Shown piece by piece: positions 9,503-17,229 of a stretch of 64,000 bases of DNA (position 1 is its first letter; every line of letters begins with the position of its first letter). The notes beneath the pieces were generated by a model, which was not told the DNA's origin, did no database searches, and saw only the letters and a list, made by a program, of their open reading frames with translations. The translations under genes were made by a program, and so were the position numbers. Source of the stretch: Enterococcus sp. DIV1094 (GTDB lineage Bacteria; Bacillota; Bacilli; Lactobacillales; Enterococcaceae); the NCBI RefSeq assembly GCF_017316305.2, contig NZ_CP147250.1:2107001-2171000 (forward strand), given 5' to 3'.

Positions 9503-10585
9503 TTGAATAAAAATGAAGAACAATTATTGATTGATTTAACAGCTGCGCGTGGTGTACCAGGAAATGAAGAAGAAGTACGAAAAGTCTACAAAAAATATGC
9601 AGAGCAGTTCGCTGACGAGATTATTTATGATGGCTTAGGTAGTATCATCGCAAAACATGATTCTGGCAACGGTCCTAAAGTATATATCTCAGGACATATG
9701 GATGAAGTTGGTTTCATGGTTACGAAAATCACAGATAAAGGATTTATTGAATTTCAAACACTTGGTGGCTGGTGGGGTCAAGTGATGTTGGCACAACAAG
9801 TAGAAATCAAGACTCAAGCTGGAAAAATCATCCATGGAGTGATTGGTTCAAAACCACCGCATGTCTTAACAGCTGAAGTCCGAAATAAACCTTACGATAT
9901 CAAAGATATGTTTATTGATATCGGTGCGACAAGCAAAGAAGAAGCGACAGCGTGGGGCATTCGTCCTGGAGATATGGTCACTCCTTACATTGAATATCGT
10001 CGAATGAATGATGGAAAATTCTTGTTAGCAAAAGCCTGGGACAATCGCATTGGAACTGCTGTTTCGCTACGTGTACTTGAAAATCTAGCCAAAGAAGGCC
10101 ATCCAAATGTCTTGTTTGCCGGTAGTGATGTCCAAGAAGAAGTCGGCTTGAGAGGCGCTCGTACAAGTACACATTTAGTTGATCCTGATATTGCGATTGC
10201 TTTAGATACAGGAACTGCTGGAGATACACCAGGTATGTCACCTAAGGAGGCAGACTCTGTTTTAGGTAAAGGACCACAGGTTTTGATTTTCGATGCTTCA
10301 ATGATCCCACATAAAAAATTATTGAATTTTGTGATCCAAGTGGCAGAAGAAATGGACATTCCTTTCCAATATACAGTGATCACAGGTGGAGGGACAGACG
10401 CTGGTCAAATGCATGTGTCACGTAACGGCGTGCCATCTATTGCTATCACAGTTCCAGTTCGTTATTTACATTCTCACACATCGATCATCCATGAAGAGGA
10501 TTATTTCAATACAGTGAAATTAGTTACTGAAGTAGTTAAACGTTTGGATAGTGAAAAAGTAGCAGAAATCCGGAGTTATGAGTAA
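9503..10585 (+). CDS. pepA: M42 family glutamyl/deblocking aminopeptidase
   Basis: Cytoplasmic metallo-aminopeptidase of family M42 (PepA/FrvX/YsdC type), 360 residues. Two-metal-site residues are visible in order: YISGHMDEVGF (His/Asp), AWDNRIG, VQEEVGLRGA (catalytic Glu pair), ALDTG and RYLHSHTS (His). Lactococcal and streptococcal PepA removes N-terminal Glu or Asp; substrate here is inferred. The start codon is TTG at 9503, placed 6 bases after the AGAGGGAAAG ribosome site; no better ATG is in frame upstream. The stop overlaps the next start (TAATG), so the DUF975 gene is probably co-translated. Confidence 0.93.
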   Translation: MNKNEEQLLIDLTAARGVPGNEEEVRKVYKKYAEQFADEIIYDGLGSIIAKHDSGNGPKVYISGHMDEVGFMVTKITDKGFIEFQTLGGWWGQVMLAQQVEIKTQAGKIIHGVIGSKPPHVLTAEVRNKPYDIKDMFIDIGATSKEEATAWGIRPGDMVTPYIEYRRMNDGKFLLAKAWDNRIGTAVSLRVLENLAKEGHPNVLFAGSDVQEEVGLRGARTSTHLVDPDIAIALDTGTAGDTPGMSPKEADSVLGKGPQVLIFDASMIPHKKLLNFVIQVAEEMDIPFQYTVITGGGTDAGQMHVSRNGVPSIAITVPVRYLHSHTSIIHEEDYFNTVKLVTEVVKRLDSEKVAEIRSYE

Positions 10586-11382
10586 TGAAAATCAAGGTAT
10601 CTGAGTATCGGAAAAAGGCGCGGGCATCACTAGAAGGTCAGTGGGGGATCAATGCCTGGATCATCTTTCTTTCAATCGTGATCGGGATCGTCCTTCAAGA
10701 GATTTTTGGCGGCTTTTTCCCAACGGGTAGCACACAATCTAATATTTTCAATTTTTTGCTCCAGCATGTGTTGGTCTTTGCGTTCACTTATGGGGTCTAT
10801 TATATCTCGTTGGTGGTGGTCAGAGGTGGGCAAGCAAAACCGAATCTGTTGTTTGCTGTTTTTCAGAAAGAATATTTTGTGCCGATTTTACTTATCAATC
10901 TTTTCAATGCAGTTGTGAATTGGCTGATCAACGGCATCATTTTTTTACCGGGCTTTTTGATTGGTGGCTTCAATACGTATGTTGATCTACTTTTTAATGG
11001 GAATACTGCGCCTCAACAAATCATGCCTGATTATACGATCGATTTGAGTTTTGCGGTCCTTACAACCTTATTGTTCTTCGTATCTTTATTTGCGATGACG
11101 GTCGTTATGGGTTTATTCCAGTTTGCTGCATGGACAAAGTTCGACTATCCAAAATTGACAGTTATTCAAAGCTTGAGATATGCCTGGTTTTTATTGAAGG
11201 ATCGTATTTGGACCTATCTGCTTTTACAACTGTCCTTTATTGGTTGGTATATTCTCGGATTCATCGCCCTATTTTTCGGTTTACTTTGGGTGATTGTTTA
11301 CGTCAATGTGTCGATTGCAGAATTTTATGAACAAGCCCGTATCGAAAAAGGAAGCCCTATGGAATATTTTTCCTTAGGATAA
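10585..11382 (+). CDS. DUF975 family integral membrane protein
   Basis: 265-residue membrane protein. The N-terminus (IKVSEYRKKARASLEGQWG) is the DUF975 hallmark: a short amphipathic cytosolic stretch before the first membrane helix. About five hydrophobic segments follow (near residues 22-40, 52-75, 90-125, 150-185 and 210-245). The function of the family is not known. The start overlaps the pepA stop by one base. The gene is followed 61 bp later by a hydrolase gene with its own GGGGGA ribosome site. Confidence 0.85.
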   Translation: MKIKVSEYRKKARASLEGQWGINAWIIFLSIVIGIVLQEIFGGFFPTGSTQSNIFNFLLQHVLVFAFTYGVYYISLVVVRGGQAKPNLLFAVFQKEYFVPILLINLFNAVVNWLINGIIFLPGFLIGGFNTYVDLLFNGNTAPQQIMPDYTIDLSFAVLTTLLFFVSLFAMTVVMGLFQFAAWTKFDYPKLTVIQSLRYAWFLLKDRIWTYLLLQLSFIGWYILGFIALFFGLLWVIVYVNVSIAEFYEQARIEKGSPMEYFSLG

Positions 11383-11443
11383 GCAGTTTTTCTTATGAAA
11401 ATAAGAAATTGTGGTAGCATAAGTTTTTGAGGGGGAATCAGTC

Positions 11444-12184
11444 ATGAAATTAACCGTTTTAGGTTGCTTAGGTGCATATCCTTACAAAAAACAAGGAACG
11501 ACGAGTTATTTGTTGCAAGCCGATCAATTTAATTTAATGATCGATGCAGGCAGTACGACACTTGTAAAATTGGAAGATCATCTTGATCCACTTGATTTAG
11601 ATGCAGTGATCATCAGCCATTACCATCACGATCACATCGCAGATCTAGGCGTTTTACAATACGAGTGGCAATTGAATCCAAACAGAGACAAGGAAAAAAT
11701 ATTGCCGATCTATGGGCACGCAAAAGATACTAGTCATTTTGAACAATTGACGATGCCTGGAGTTTCACAAGGATTCGCCTACGATCCAGCAAAAGAACTT
11801 GAAATTGGTCCTTTTTCTATTACTTTCATGGAAACCATTCATCCAGTGGTATGTTATGCGATGCGCATTGTCGAAAGAGCAACTGGTAAAGTATTTGTTT
11901 TTACAGGAGACTCCGGTTATTTGGAGAGCTTCATACCGTTTGCTGAAGAAGCTGATTTATTTTTGGCGGATACGTATCTTTTTGCAGGAAATGAACGACA
12001 TCAGGCGCATTTTACTTCAAAAGAATCTGGAGAAATCGCAAAAGCGGCAAAGGTCAAAAAACTGGTTTTAACACATTTACCACAATTCGGTGACTTAACA
12101 CAATTAAAGGACGAGGCGAAACAAGCAGCTGGAGAAGGAATCGAAGTTGCTTTAGCGGAAGTCGATAAAGTGTTCGATATCTAG
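11444..12184 (+). CDS. MBL-fold metallo-hydrolase (RNase Z-like)
   Basis: 246-residue metallo-beta-lactamase-fold protein. The signature HYHHDHIADL near residue 60 supplies the two-zinc site, with further ligands in TIHPVVC, FTGDSGYL and LVLTHLPQF. Length and motif order match the small RNase Z/ElaC-like hydrolases of Firmicutes, but no tRNA-specific exosite is evident, so the substrate is unknown. It stops 13 bp before lplA and the two likely share a transcript that ends at 13231-13282. Confidence 0.88.
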   Translation: MKLTVLGCLGAYPYKKQGTTSYLLQADQFNLMIDAGSTTLVKLEDHLDPLDLDAVIISHYHHDHIADLGVLQYEWQLNPNRDKEKILPIYGHAKDTSHFEQLTMPGVSQGFAYDPAKELEIGPFSITFMETIHPVVCYAMRIVERATGKVFVFTGDSGYLESFIPFAEEADLFLADTYLFAGNERHQAHFTSKESGEIAKAAKVKKLVLTHLPQFGDLTQLKDEAKQAAGEGIEVALAEVDKVFDI

Positions 12185-12197
12185 GAGGACGAGAAGA

Positions 12198-13202
12198 ATG
12201 ATTTTTGTACCAAATGAAAACCATGATCCAAGAGTAAATTTAGCAATCGAAACATATTTACTACAAGAGATGCCATTAGAAGAACCAATCTTGCTGTTTT
12301 ATATCAATGAACCGTCGATCATTATCGGACGAAATCAAAATACGATCGAAGAGATCAATCGTGAGTACGTGGAAGAACATGGTATCCATGTGGTACGTCG
12401 GTTAAGCGGCGGTGGCGCAGTATATCATGATTTTGGTAATCTGAATTTCAGTTTTATCATGCCGGATGACGGAGATTCTTTCCGGGACTTTGCGAAGGTG
12501 ACTAAACCAATCATCCAAGCATTACACGAGTTAGGCATTTCTGGTGCGGAATTAAAAGGACGCAACGATTTAGTCATCGATGGTTTGAAGTTCTCAGGAA
12601 ATGCCATGTACGCTACAAACGGACGAATGTTTGCGCATGGAACGATCATGTTCGATTCAGATATTGACGAAGTAGTGAATGCGTTAAAAGTCAAAAAAGA
12701 AAAGATCGAATCAAAAGGAATCAAATCCATTCGTTCCCGTGTCACAAATATCAAACCTTTCTTACCTGAAGAAAAACAAGGAATGACGACGGAAGAATTC
12801 CGTGAAGATATTCTTTTGAAAATCTTCGGTGTGTCTTCGGTAGAAGAAGTAAAAACGTATGAATTGACAGAAAAGGATTGGGAGAAAATCAATCAAATTT
12901 CTGAACAATACTATCGAAACTGGGACTGGAATTACGGAAAATCACCAGATTTCAACTTCTCACGTCAAAAACGCTTCTCGATTGGTTCGATCGAGGTACA
13001 TTTAAATGTTTCAGAAGGAATCATTGATGACGTAAAAATCTTCGGCGATTTCTTTGGTCTAGGAGATATCAAAGATGTTGAACAAGCATTGACTGGCTTA
13101 AAGTATGACAAACCTACTTTACAAAAAGCAGTTGAAACGATCGATATCAAAAAATACTTTGGCGCGATCGAAGCCCAGGACTTATTAGAGCTCTTGTACT
13201 AA
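12198..13202 (+). CDS. lplA: Lipoate--protein ligase
   Basis: Attaches scavenged lipoic acid to the E2 or H proteins of lipoate-dependent enzymes through a lipoyl-AMP intermediate. The 334-residue protein has the family motif RRLSGGGAVYHDFGN near residue 70 and the catalytic lysine region GLKFSGNAMY near residue 133, followed by the C-terminal LplA accessory domain. The ATG at 12198 is preceded by TAGGAGGACGAG. It is the last gene before a terminator shared with the convergent membrane protein gene. Confidence 0.95.
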   Translation: MIFVPNENHDPRVNLAIETYLLQEMPLEEPILLFYINEPSIIIGRNQNTIEEINREYVEEHGIHVVRRLSGGGAVYHDFGNLNFSFIMPDDGDSFRDFAKVTKPIIQALHELGISGAELKGRNDLVIDGLKFSGNAMYATNGRMFAHGTIMFDSDIDEVVNALKVKKEKIESKGIKSIRSRVTNIKPFLPEEKQGMTTEEFREDILLKIFGVSSVEEVKTYELTEKDWEKINQISEQYYRNWDWNYGKSPDFNFSRQKRFSIGSIEVHLNVSEGIIDDVKIFGDFFGLGDIKDVEQALTGLKYDKPTLQKAVETIDIKKYFGAIEAQDLLELLY

Positions 13203-13230
13203 ATGAGTGTATGATAAAATCTAAAACATC

Positions 13231-13282
13231 AAATAAAGACCTTCGAAAACAGTCTATTGACTGCTTTTGAAGGTCTTTATTT
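13231..13282. terminator. Bidirectional terminator between convergent genes
   Basis: A 24-bp stem (13231-13254 with 13259-13282) broken only by two G-U pairs, loop TATT, with AAATAAA at one end and TTTATTT at the other. It ends lplA on the plus strand and overlaps the TAA stop (13281-13283) of the minus-strand gene. Confidence 0.92.
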
Positions 13283-15113
13283 AGCTAGGAGAGATATTGA
13301 TTTTTAAACGATCGACCCATTTATCTTTTTCTTGGATCAAGGTGCTGCTGTATTTATCGAGCGTAGTTTGGATCATCATCAAGTCATACTGCTCCTGTCG
13401 CATCAATTCTTCTGTCACATCTTTTGAAAAAATATTTTTCTCATATTGTATGCTGTGTTCACAGTGGATCTGGATTTGAGAATTGATTTCTTGGATCGAT
13501 AAATAGATTTCTCGATGCAAAGGATTCTCAATGGCTTGAGTCTCTCGGAACGAGTGCTCGAGAATATGAATAAGCAGTTGCGTGAAATCTTCATCTTGGA
13601 TCGGTAACGAAGCGGGAATGTGTGTATGGAAATCGACTTTGATATTCTTTTTAGTCGCCACTTCTTGATATCTCGCCAGAATCAAATTTGTCAGTTGGTG
13701 CCCTGTCGGAAATAGGGACAGATCCAATTGTTTTGTTTCTTGTACGATTCGCTTTAAGTAAGCTTTTGCTTCATCTTGTTCATCTGCATCGATCAACTGA
13801 CTGAGTGCTTCCATCCGGGCAACAAAGTCATTTTTAGCATGATCGATTTGCTGGATCTGTGCTTGGATTTTCGCGTAATGTGTTTCAATCAAATCAGTTT
13901 TAGTTTGTAAGAAAAGCCGTTCTTTATGATAACTATCGATTTTCATGACATTTTCCATGATGTTGTATGCAACAATAACAATCAGGATGATCGCAAATAA
14001 AAGAGTGGACCAGTTGATGATCGTATGCCCGATACCTAAAGCTGTTTGGATATAGAACATACAATGAAAAATAGCGATCAAAACGATCCAAGGACTACAA
14101 ACAGTGAAAAATCGATTTTCTTTATATGCTTCTCCGATACTTGCGATGGAAGTAACTAAAGTGCTGACCACACTGACGACACTTGCAAATGGCATCAATT
14201 CAGGCAATTCAAAATCGGACAATAACGAATAAAGAATGATATTGGCAAAAAGAAATGCTTGGAAATAGCAGAAGTAGCCATACCATTTCTGGTAGCTCGT
14301 CATTTTTGATTGATAGTAAAAAATGATCAGTATAGAAGTCAAAATAGCGAATAAGTGAGAAAAAATTGAATGAACGATTGGCTCAAAAAGAACCCCACTC
14401 AAGATATCCTCCGAAATAGATTCAAACCCAAGAACTAAAGAAAATAGACTTAAAATCAATAATGAACGATCCAATTTCTTGTGTCTATAGAGAATATAGC
14501 TCGTCCAGATCAATAATCCGATGGCGATAACGAAAGCCAGGATCATCGCAATGACTTGAGGGATCGACTGTGAAAAAATAAAGCTGATCATAGGACTGGT
14601 TGTTCCTAAATAAACTTTTGGTGTCAGTCCTGAATAATTCTGGTAGGGGGAGGAAACAACGATTTTCAATGTCTTACCAACATAAGATTCTGGAAGATCA
14701 ATGATCGATAATGATAATCCAGGGTTGTTTCTTTCACTATCTTTTGATCGACTGTAGAGTAGAGTATCATCTAGTGAAACACTTAGCCATTGGTGATTAC
14801 CTTTGATCAACAGATTGGCATCATCCAAATCTTTATGTAGAGTCGTCTCCATTATAAATGGTTCATTTTTATCGATCGATGGCATGTAGTCGATATGGCT
14901 GCTATCGAACTGGAAATATGGATCATACTCAGAATAATACACCCATGAGTCTTCGATCTGTGACATTTGTTTGCTGTCAACTGGAGTGAAAATGTAATGG
15001 AAAAAATAAGTAATGCTGATTATAAATAACGTAGTTAATGTAATGATTATACTCCATTTGAGTTTTATAGAGAATGGTGCATTTTTATTACGAATGTTAT
15101 TAAAAAGAACCAT
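13281..15113 (-). CDS. 7TM membrane sensor with degenerate histidine-kinase core
   Basis: 610 residues. Order: membrane helix (about 18-42); extracellular beta-rich region (43-180); block of about seven membrane helices (185-395), an arrangement like 7TMR-DISM receptors; a coiled coil (395-450); and a cytosolic part laid out like an AgrC/SpoB-type kinase. Key residues look lost. Where AgrC-type kinases have the HDxxNH phospho-acceptor helix, this has DHAKND (424-429), with Asp at the usual His position. The N-box region reads LLIHILEHSFRE (about 510-522) without the binding Asn residues, and no glycine-rich G-box is visible near the end. I infer a pseudo-kinase or ligand-binding adaptor. No response regulator is adjacent. 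ATG follows AAAGGAGA. Confidence 0.75.
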   Translation of the reverse strand: MVLFNNIRNKNAPFSIKLKWSIIITLTTLFIISITYFFHYIFTPVDSKQMSQIEDSWVYYSEYDPYFQFDSSHIDYMPSIDKNEPFIMETTLHKDLDDANLLIKGNHQWLSVSLDDTLLYSRSKDSERNNPGLSLSIIDLPESYVGKTLKIVVSSPYQNYSGLTPKVYLGTTSPMISFIFSQSIPQVIAMILAFVIAIGLLIWTSYILYRHKKLDRSLLILSLFSLVLGFESISEDILSGVLFEPIVHSIFSHLFAILTSILIIFYYQSKMTSYQKWYGYFCYFQAFLFANIILYSLLSDFELPELMPFASVVSVVSTLVTSIASIGEAYKENRFFTVCSPWIVLIAIFHCMFYIQTALGIGHTIINWSTLLFAIILIVIVAYNIMENVMKIDSYHKERLFLQTKTDLIETHYAKIQAQIQQIDHAKNDFVARMEALSQLIDADEQDEAKAYLKRIVQETKQLDLSLFPTGHQLTNLILARYQEVATKKNIKVDFHTHIPASLPIQDEDFTQLLIHILEHSFRETQAIENPLHREIYLSIQEINSQIQIHCEHSIQYEKNIFSKDVTEELMRQEQYDLMMIQTTLDKYSSTLIQEKDKWVDRLKINISPS

Positions 15114-15134
15114 AGACGAATCTCCTTTTGTAAG

Positions 15135-15175
15135 TACTCTAATTCAAGAGTAAACTTTTTTTATTTTAGAGTCAA
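15135..15175 (-). promoter_or_regulatory. Promoter with palindrome for the minus-strand membrane sensor
   Basis: On the minus strand TTGACT (15170-15175), a 17-bp spacer and TACTCT (15147-15152) form a good sigma-A promoter 34 bp upstream of the start. The -10 hexamer is also one arm of an 18-bp inverted repeat, TACTCT-6-AGAGTA (15135-15152), which could be an operator. The role is inferred. Confidence 0.6.
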
Positions 15176-15200
15176 TTTTTATCTGCGTCAACACATTTTT

Positions 15201-15229
15201 TTGTCAATTAGTTTTATTTTTCTTTAATA
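15201..15229 (+). promoter_or_regulatory. Possible promoter for the SipW-like gene
   Basis: TTGTCA (15201-15206), 17-bp spacer, TTAATA (15224-15229), in a very AT-rich gap. The match is modest and other AT-rich -10 candidates follow nearer the gene. Confidence 0.35.
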
Positions 15230-15313
15230 AGATAATGCTTGAGTGTTAATGTTGTAATAAATATCTTGTTATTATATTATGTATTTAATGAAATGTTACG
15301 AAGGAGGTCCGAT

Positions 15314-15844
15314 GTGCCTATCTATAAAAAAATAACCTTTATTAGCTCAATTACGTTAGTGTCTTTATTAGCAATGATTTTATGTGTCGTGTTGCTTCCT
15401 CGTGTATTTGGATTGACCCCACATATCATCGACGATCAAGCAATGGGCGCAGCCTATTCAGAAGGAAGCTTGATCTATGTACAAAAAAGAAAGGTGGATA
15501 CGTTATTAGTTGGCGATGTGATTACCTACTATGAGAATTCTGGTAAACATATTGTGACAAGAAGAGTCGTTGCTATTGAAGACCAACATCGCTATTTTTA
15601 TACGAAAGCCGATGGGAAAACGCAGATTGAAGTCGAAGCCGTTCGAGACCGCAATATTATTGGAACACCTGTGTTTAAGATTCCTTACATCGGATTGCTG
15701 TTTTCACGACATGCATTTAATTGGATGAAATGGGTTTTCTTAGGCATTGCTGTTTGCTTGTCCTCAATTACTGCTTGGCACACTTACCTTGAATTGAAGA
15801 AGCGCCGAGAGAAAGAAACTGATTTCTTTTCTGATATCCAATAG
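15314..15844 (+). CDS. SipW-like (S26B) signal peptidase homologue, catalytically inactive by sequence
   Basis: 176 residues: membrane helix (about 8-29), peptidase-like domain, second helix (about 130-153), basic tail. From FGLTPHII onward it aligns without gaps to SipW-type signal peptidases (EGSLIYV, GDVITYYEN, YTKADG, FKIPYIGLL). The serine of the usual SGSMEP motif is Ala43 (DDQAMGAA), and the histidine of the usual VTHRIV is Arg83 (VTRRVV). Both catalytic residues of the S26B dyad are therefore missing and it should not cleave signal peptides. I start at GTG 15314, six bases after AAGGAGG (15301-15307); an upstream TTG at 15239 lacks a ribosome site and an ATG at 15312 is out of frame. 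It is divergent from the pseudo-kinase gene. Confidence 0.82.
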   Translation: MPIYKKITFISSITLVSLLAMILCVVLLPRVFGLTPHIIDDQAMGAAYSEGSLIYVQKRKVDTLLVGDVITYYENSGKHIVTRRVVAIEDQHRYFYTKADGKTQIEVEAVRDRNIIGTPVFKIPYIGLLFSRHAFNWMKWVFLGIAVCLSSITAWHTYLELKKRREKETDFFSDIQ

Positions 15845-15923
15845 ATTGATTTTTTAACGATCGATTCTTCCTCTTGTCGAAAGATAGGTTTCTTCGTATA
15901 ATGTTTGGAAGAGGAGTGGAAGT

Positions 15924-16607
15924 ATGCGTAATGAAATGATGCATCGTCCCGTTGTAAAAGAAGAATTATTGGACTTTATGCGGACAGAACAAAAACAGTT
16001 GACCGGAGAATTAGGGAAAGTTGAAGAGGAAGCACATGTGGCAGAAGTGCCGATCATTCCTCATGAAACAGTCGTATTTTTACAGTTTTTATTAGGACAG
16101 ATCAAACCAAAACAAGTGCTTGAAATTGGAGCAGCGATTGGTTTTTCATCTAGTTTAATGGCACAAGTGATCGGAAAAGATGGTCATGTGACAACGATCG
16201 ATCGCTTTGATGTGATGATCAGAAAAGCGAAAGCGACGTATGAGCGTTTAGGATTGACCGATCAAGTGACATTATTAGAAGGGCAAGCAGCCGATATTTT
16301 GCCAACCTTGACTGGCCCTTATGATTTTATTTTCATGGATAGTGCAAAATCAAAATATATCGAATTTTTACCAGAATGCTTACGCGTGTTGAAAAAAGGT
16401 GGCGTCTTGATGGTTGATGATATTTTCCAAGGAGGAACGATTCTTTTAGCTGATGAAGAGATTCCGAGAGGGAAACGAGCAATCCATCGTAAATTGAATG
16501 AATTTTTACGTGTAGTTATGGCACATCCAGATTTGACCTCTACGTTATTACCTTTGGGAGACGGTGTGATTTTGATCACGAAAGAGGCTGAAACAATCGA
16601 TTTATAA
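15924..16607 (+). CDS. trmR: O-methyltransferase, TrmR-like
   Basis: 227-residue SAM-dependent methyltransferase. Motif I is VLEIGAAIGFSS (about residue 72), the acidic residue after strand 2 is in TTIDRFD, and FIFMDSAKSKY, VLMVDDIFQGG and LLPLGDGV match the layout of Bacillus YrrM/TrmR, which methylates 5-hydroxyuridine at the tRNA wobble position. A general catechol-type O-methyltransferase is the alternative. The ATG at 15924 follows GAGGAGTGG. It is alone, with a terminator 25 bp downstream. Confidence 0.8.
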   Translation: MRNEMMHRPVVKEELLDFMRTEQKQLTGELGKVEEEAHVAEVPIIPHETVVFLQFLLGQIKPKQVLEIGAAIGFSSSLMAQVIGKDGHVTTIDRFDVMIRKAKATYERLGLTDQVTLLEGQAADILPTLTGPYDFIFMDSAKSKYIEFLPECLRVLKKGGVLMVDDIFQGGTILLADEEIPRGKRAIHRKLNEFLRVVMAHPDLTSTLLPLGDGVILITKEAETIDL

Positions 16608-16631
16608 ATTGATATAGTGTAATTAAGCGTG

Positions 16632-16667
16632 AAGCACCTATCCGTTCGTAACCGAACCTAGGTGCTT
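16632..16667 (+). terminator. Terminator after trmR-like gene
   Basis: 9-bp outer stem (16632-16640 with 16659-16667) with a further TTCG/CGAA inner pairing, followed by a T-rich stretch. Confidence 0.85.
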
Positions 16668-16843
16668 TTATAGTATTTCTTTAACAGATGGAGCCTAAAG
16701 GATTGATCAAGCGCTATGTTGATAGTTGGTGTCGAACTACTCTCTCGTAGCCGAAACTTAATAATGACAAATGTTTTTTTAGGTAAAGGCGATGTGAATA
16801 AAGTACGATAAAAATTTTTGTTTCATAAAATAACTATTTTGTA

Positions 16844-16872
16844 TTGACAGAAGCTGTCTATTTATCTATAAT
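16844..16872 (+). promoter_or_regulatory. Consensus promoter of tRNA-Arg
   Basis: Perfect sigma-A hexamers TTGACA (16844-16849) and TATAAT (16867-16872) with a 17-bp spacer. The start of transcription would be near 16879, about 15 bp before the tRNA. The preceding stretch from 16668 holds no gene that I can see. Confidence 0.93.
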
Positions 16873-16893
16873 TATTTTTGTTCCGCTAAAGCT

Positions 16894-16967
16894 GTCATAG
16901 TAGCTCAGCTGGATAGAGCATCCGCCTTCTAAGCGGACGGTCGGGGGTTCGAATCCCTCCTGTGACG
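16894..16967 (+). tRNA. tRNA-Arg (anticodon TCT)
   Basis: 74 bases fold as a full cloverleaf: acceptor GTCATAG/CTGTGAC with one G-U pair, D-arm GCTC/GAGC, anticodon stem TCCGC/GCGGA around loop CTTCTAA (anticodon TCT, reads AGA), T-arm with TTCGAAT loop, discriminator G. CCA is not encoded. A terminator follows directly. Confidence 0.97.
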
Positions 16968-16974
16968 TAAAAAA

Positions 16975-17005
16975 CCGTTAGAAACTTTTGTTTCTAGCGG
17001 TTTTT
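16975..17005 (+). terminator. Terminator of tRNA-Arg
   Basis: 11-bp stem (16975-16985 with 16990-17000, one G-U pair), TTTT loop, then T5. Confidence 0.92.
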
Positions 17006-17006
17006 C

Positions 17007-17229
17007 TTGTATATTGTGCCAAATGAGTGCCAAAAGGTGAGAAAAGTATAAGAGTATGGAGCAGCGATTCTTAAAACCACGAAAATGTTGTTCCAGAATC
17101 ACTCCTTCAGAAATAAGTGTGAAACCCCCATAAATTCGTCGAGTAATTTTCGGTTCTTCATGCTTATTTTTTGGAGCTGCCCCACCCGTCATCCCCTCTT
17201 TCTGTACATATTTGTAAGAAATCAACATG
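17007..17229. other. Intergenic stretch after tRNA-Arg, possible scar of an integrated element
   Basis: No convincing gene. Right after the tRNA terminator lies a repeat, TGCCAAATGAGTGCCAAA (17018-17035). On the minus strand this reads like the Gly-Thr/Leu-Ala-rich tails often seen at the end of tyrosine-integrase genes next to tRNA attachment sites. The remaining bases show no integrase motif. This may be the scar of a lost element; the evidence is weak. Confidence 0.25.

Noticed and set aside
9978..10383. Two antisense frames (87 and 132 codons) within pepA
   Set aside because: They overlap a clearly conserved coding gene, have no ribosome site and no recognisable protein features.
15239..15313. 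Upstream extension of the SipW-like protein from TTG 15239
   Set aside because: No ribosome site for TTG; a perfect AAGGAGG is placed for GTG 15314, and the extension has no counterpart in the family.
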